In this document: positions 61,721 to 64,000 of the stretch, one piece after another | Numbering within the stretch: the first letter of the stretch is position 1 | Layout: each line of letters begins with the position of its first letter | Assembly (NCBI RefSeq): GCF_013410345.1 | Contig: NZ_JACCFJ010000001.1 | Coordinates: 2,641,001 to 2,705,000 of the forward strand | Direction of reading: 5' to 3' | From: Saccharopolyspora hordei | GTDB lineage: Bacteria > Actinomycetota > Actinomycetes > Mycobacteriales > Pseudonocardiaceae | Length of the DNA stretch: 64,000 nt | The notes under the pieces: generated by a model | The model's input: only the letters and a program-made list of their open reading frames with translations | Databases searched by the model: none | What the model was told of the DNA's origin: nothing | Program-made: the position numbers and the translations under genes

Positions 61721-62818
61721 GTGCGCGGGGTCGACTACTACGAACTGCTCGGCGTGCGTCGGGATGCGACCGCTTCGGAGATCAAATCCGCGTACCGGAC
61801 GTTGGCCCGCACCATGCACCCCGACGTCGGTGGCACCGCGGGCACCTTCCGCCTGCTGCAGGAGGCCTACGAGACCCTCAACGACCCGGTGCGCCGGGCC
61901 AGCTACGACGGCGCCTGCCAGGAGGAGGAGTCCGAGCCGGAACACCGGCCGCGCCCCACCGCCACCCGCCGTCGCCGCCGGACCTTCGGCGACGACCCCG
62001 ACTACGTGCCGCGGCTGCCCCGGCTGCGGCTGGACGACATCGCGTGGTGGGACGGCGTCGACCCGGACGCGCGGATCCGCTACCTGCCGATCACCGGCCC
62101 CGAGCGCGCCCCCACCCTCGCGCTGGTCGGCGGCTGGACGCTGCTGCTGCTCGCCGGCCTGGCCGTCGACCTGACCGCCGCGCTGCTGGCGTGCTGGCTC
62201 GGGCTGCTGGTGGCCTCGGGCGCGGTGGTCGTGGTGATGCTGCGGCGGCACATCCGCGCGCACCGCGCCGACCGGCTGTTCGTCGCGGAGCACGGCGGTC
62301 GCCGGATCTTCGGGCAGCGCGCCACCACGGACCCGCAGAACCGCGCCCAGCAGCTCACCGCCGAGCTGTGCGCCAAGTACCTGACCCGGCTGCCCGGCGC
62401 GCGGGTGTTCCACGGCCTGGCCTGGCCCGGTTCGGTCTTCGAGGACGTCGACCACGCGGTGCTGTGCGGTCGGCGGCTGGTGCTGGTGGAGTCCAAGACC
62501 TGGCTGCCCGGTCACTACACCACCGACGAGGACGGCACCCTGTGGCGCAACGGCCACCCGTTCCGCGGCGGTACGACCAGGCTGGTGGAGGGCGTCGAGG
62601 TCTTCGAGGAGCTGCTGCCCGGGGTGGAGGTGCGTGGCGCCGTGCTGATCTACCCGAGCCGCTCCGGTGAGGTCACCACCGTCGAGCAGGACGGGCAGGT
62701 CGCGCCGATGACCCCGGCGCAGTTCGTCCGCGAGATCGGCAGCTGGCTGGCCGAGGACCCGTACAGCGTCGACCGCGAGGCCTTCACCACCGTGCTCGAC
62801 CAGGTCGTCCACGACTGA
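61721..62818 (+). CDS. J-domain, transmembrane and NERD nuclease-like fusion protein
   Basis: A 365-residue protein. Residues 4-65 are a DnaJ J-domain with the HPD motif at 33-35. Residues about 70-110 are a basic, Arg-rich linker, and about 130-180 hold two hydrophobic membrane segments. The C-terminal part (about 225-340) is a NERD domain: GSVFEDVDHAVLCGRRL and LVESKTW carry acidic and E-x-K residues of the restriction-endonuclease-like fold. GTG 61721 has CAGGAGG just upstream. The fusion of a chaperone J-domain, a membrane anchor and a nuclease-related domain is unusual; function is unknown. Confidence 0.8.
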   Translation: MRGVDYYELLGVRRDATASEIKSAYRTLARTMHPDVGGTAGTFRLLQEAYETLNDPVRRASYDGACQEEESEPEHRPRPTATRRRRRTFGDDPDYVPRLPRLRLDDIAWWDGVDPDARIRYLPITGPERAPTLALVGGWTLLLLAGLAVDLTAALLACWLGLLVASGAVVVVMLRRHIRAHRADRLFVAEHGGRRIFGQRATTDPQNRAQQLTAELCAKYLTRLPGARVFHGLAWPGSVFEDVDHAVLCGRRLVLVESKTWLPGHYTTDEDGTLWRNGHPFRGGTTRLVEGVEVFEELLPGVEVRGAVLIYPSRSGEVTTVEQDGQVAPMTPAQFVREIGSWLAEDPYSVDREAFTTVLDQVVHD

Positions 62819-63258
62819 CCCGGCGGTCAACGCCCCGCCCGCAACGCCGCAGCGGGCGGCCGGAGGCCGAAGGCACCCGCCGACCGTCCACGGAGGACCA
62901 CGCCCCCGCGCGCCATGCCCGCCCCTGACCTGCGGCGACAGTCACGGGCGAGCGCGACACCGGTCCGGCCAGGGCCGTGAGGTGCCAGTTTTGCCTGGAA
63001 CTGGCAGGGCGTCGCCGAGGGAGGTGGGGTGTCGGTTCCGCCTGGCTGGCAGGGTGGGCCCGGTCTGGTTGCGGGGGTGGGTGCCGGGTTGAGTGTGGTG
63101 GGGACGGGGGTTGGCAGGTGGGGTGTGCCTCGATACGGTGATGATCTTCGTCGGGGTGGGTCGCTGCGCGGGTGCCCCGGCAGGAGCACGTGCGATCAGC
63201 CTGACCCGGCGCGACCATGTGCCGGTCGGCTCACAGGTCCGGTCAGAGGAGTGCCAAG
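62819..63258. other. Intergenic region with one short repeat
   Basis: A 440-base gap between the J-domain gene and the dienelactone hydrolase gene. It contains the third CAGTTTTGCC repeat and a diverged relative near 63027. T-rich short-word repeats (GGTGTGG-like) occur at 63060-63130. No gene supported. Confidence 0.5.
62986..63005. repeat. CAGTTTTGCC short repeat, copy 3
   Basis: Reads CAGTTTTGCCTGGAACTGGC. Preceded by GC, so GCCAGTT and AACTGGC make a perfect seven-base inverted repeat around eight bases. It matches copies 1 and 2 at 18 to 19 of 20 bases. Confidence 0.7.
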
Positions 63259-63945
63259 GTGACGAATCCGCACCAGAACGTCAGCTTCCCCAGCAACGGG
63301 CGCACCGCGCACGGGTACCTGGCGACGCCCTCCGGCAGCGGCCCCGGCGTGGTCGTGATCCAGGAGTGGTGGGGGCTGACCGATCACGTCGCGGACGTGA
63401 CCGACCGGCTGGCGGCCGAGGGGTTCGTGGCCCTCGCCCCCGACCTCTACGGCGGGCACACCACGCACGACGCGAAGGAAGCCGCCCGGATGATGAAGGA
63501 GCTGCCGGTCGACCAGGCGGCCCGCGACCTCGCCGGCGCGGTCGACTTCCTGCTCAAGCACGAGCAGGTGACCAGCACGTCGGTCGGCGTGGTCGGGTTC
63601 TGCATGGGCGGCAAGTTCGCCATCGTGCTGGCCGCGCAGCAGGGCGACCGGGTGGGGGCGGCGGTGCCGTTCTACGGCCTGCCCTCGGTGGACGAGACCG
63701 ACTTCTCCGGGCTCACCGCGCCGATGCTGTGCCACTTCGGCGAGTACGACCGCACGATCAGCGTGGAGGCGGTCAGCGAGCTGCGCGACAAGATCCAGCG
63801 GCAGTCCCCGGTCCGGCCGCAGATCTACTTCTACCCGGCGGGTCACGCGTTCTTCAACGACCAGAACCCGGCGGCCTACCACGAGGACTCGGCCCGCACG
63901 GCGTGGCCGCGGACCCTCGACTTCCTCCGCCGCCACCTCAGCTGA
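63259..63945 (+). CDS. Dienelactone hydrolase family protein
   Basis: A 228-residue alpha/beta-hydrolase of the dienelactone hydrolase family. The catalytic triad Cys115 in GFCMGGKFA, Asp164 in GEYDRT and His196 in PAGHAFFND is complete; Glu36 in VIQEWWGL is the conserved partner of the nucleophile. In aromatic degradation these enzymes open dienelactones, but many paralogs have unknown substrates. The start GTG 63259 has GAGGAG about nine bases upstream. It is a single gene here, with no chlorocatechol genes nearby. Confidence 0.9.
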   Translation: MTNPHQNVSFPSNGRTAHGYLATPSGSGPGVVVIQEWWGLTDHVADVTDRLAAEGFVALAPDLYGGHTTHDAKEAARMMKELPVDQAARDLAGAVDFLLKHEQVTSTSVGVVGFCMGGKFAIVLAAQQGDRVGAAVPFYGLPSVDETDFSGLTAPMLCHFGEYDRTISVEAVSELRDKIQRQSPVRPQIYFYPAGHAFFNDQNPAAYHEDSARTAWPRTLDFLRRHLS

Positions 63946-63963
63946 CCGAGCGGGTGCGGTGCC

Positions 63964-63992
63964 GCGGGGGATCGACCCGGTCGATCCCCCGC
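63964..63992 (+). terminator. Hairpin terminator of the dienelactone hydrolase gene
   Basis: Perfect 13-base arms, 63964-63976 and 63980-63992, around a three-base loop CCG, 19 bases after the stop codon. Confidence 0.8.
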
Positions 63993-64000
63993 GACGTCGC

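Overview
The window is about 64 kb of very GC-rich, gene-dense DNA with frequent GTG starts and overlapping stop/start codons. The gene content points to an actinomycete. The left end has the order (pafB)-pafC-tatA-tatC-helY-DUF4333 gene, then a 5'-3' exonuclease gene on the opposite strand, then an M24 dipeptidase gene. As far as I recall, mycobacteria show the same order and relative orientation. The tatC-dagK-helY insertion, XRE(DUF5753)-DUF397 pair, GAF regulator/exaC-type ALDH/DUF779 unit, Eis-type acetyltransferase and HelR-type helicase make a Pseudonocardiaceae (Saccharopolyspora-like) chromosome my best guess. No rRNA, tRNA, CRISPR array, prophage or intact insertion sequence is visible.

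Layout. 0-7 kb: proteasome-linked regulator, Tat export, lipid kinase and helicase genes, the conserved core. 7-11 kb: an Eis-type acetyltransferase, a CoA-transferase/acetyl-CoA hydrolase and its IclR neighbour, inserted into the conserved order. 11-20 kb: exonuclease, peptidase, Lrp regulator, SGNH hydrolase, FxsA, amidohydrolase and HrpB. 20-28 kb: a DsbA-like protein behind a decayed amino-acid permease, an acetaldehyde-type dehydrogenase/DUF779 operon with a divergent GAF regulator, and a TetR-flavin monooxygenase operon with a clear operator. 28-35 kb: a five-gene catabolic locus (sugar-type kinase, IclR, MFS transporter, acyl-CoA dehydrogenase, CoA transferase) around a divergent promoter with mirrored operators. 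35-39 kb: a membrane-ACT-GNAT fusion, a dicarboxylate symporter, an iron-siderophore lipoprotein with an iron-box palindrome, and idi. 39-47 kb: a PucR regulator divergent from a hydantoinase/oxoprolinase pair, a nucleoside transporter and a secreted aminopeptidase. 48-51 kb: an ABC-F protein and an XRE/DUF397 pair. 51-54.5 kb: a sodium symporter, a 43-residue membrane protein and a trimethylamine-monooxygenase-like enzyme in one apparent operon. 55-64 kb: a secreted lipase, a Mut7-C protein, HelR, an amino-acid permease, a candidate structured RNA, a J-domain/NERD fusion and a dienelactone hydrolase.

The best leads for undescribed biology are the symporter/microprotein/Tmm operon, the membrane-anchored ACT-GNAT protein, the J-domain/transmembrane/NERD fusion beside a candidate RNA gene, the mirrored-operator promoter at 31.87-32.00 kb, and three families of short dispersed palindromic repeats, one with two 48-bp copies matching at 42 positions and lying 44.5 kb apart in opposite orientation. 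All functions are read from sequence motifs and family knowledge; nothing here was tested by database search.
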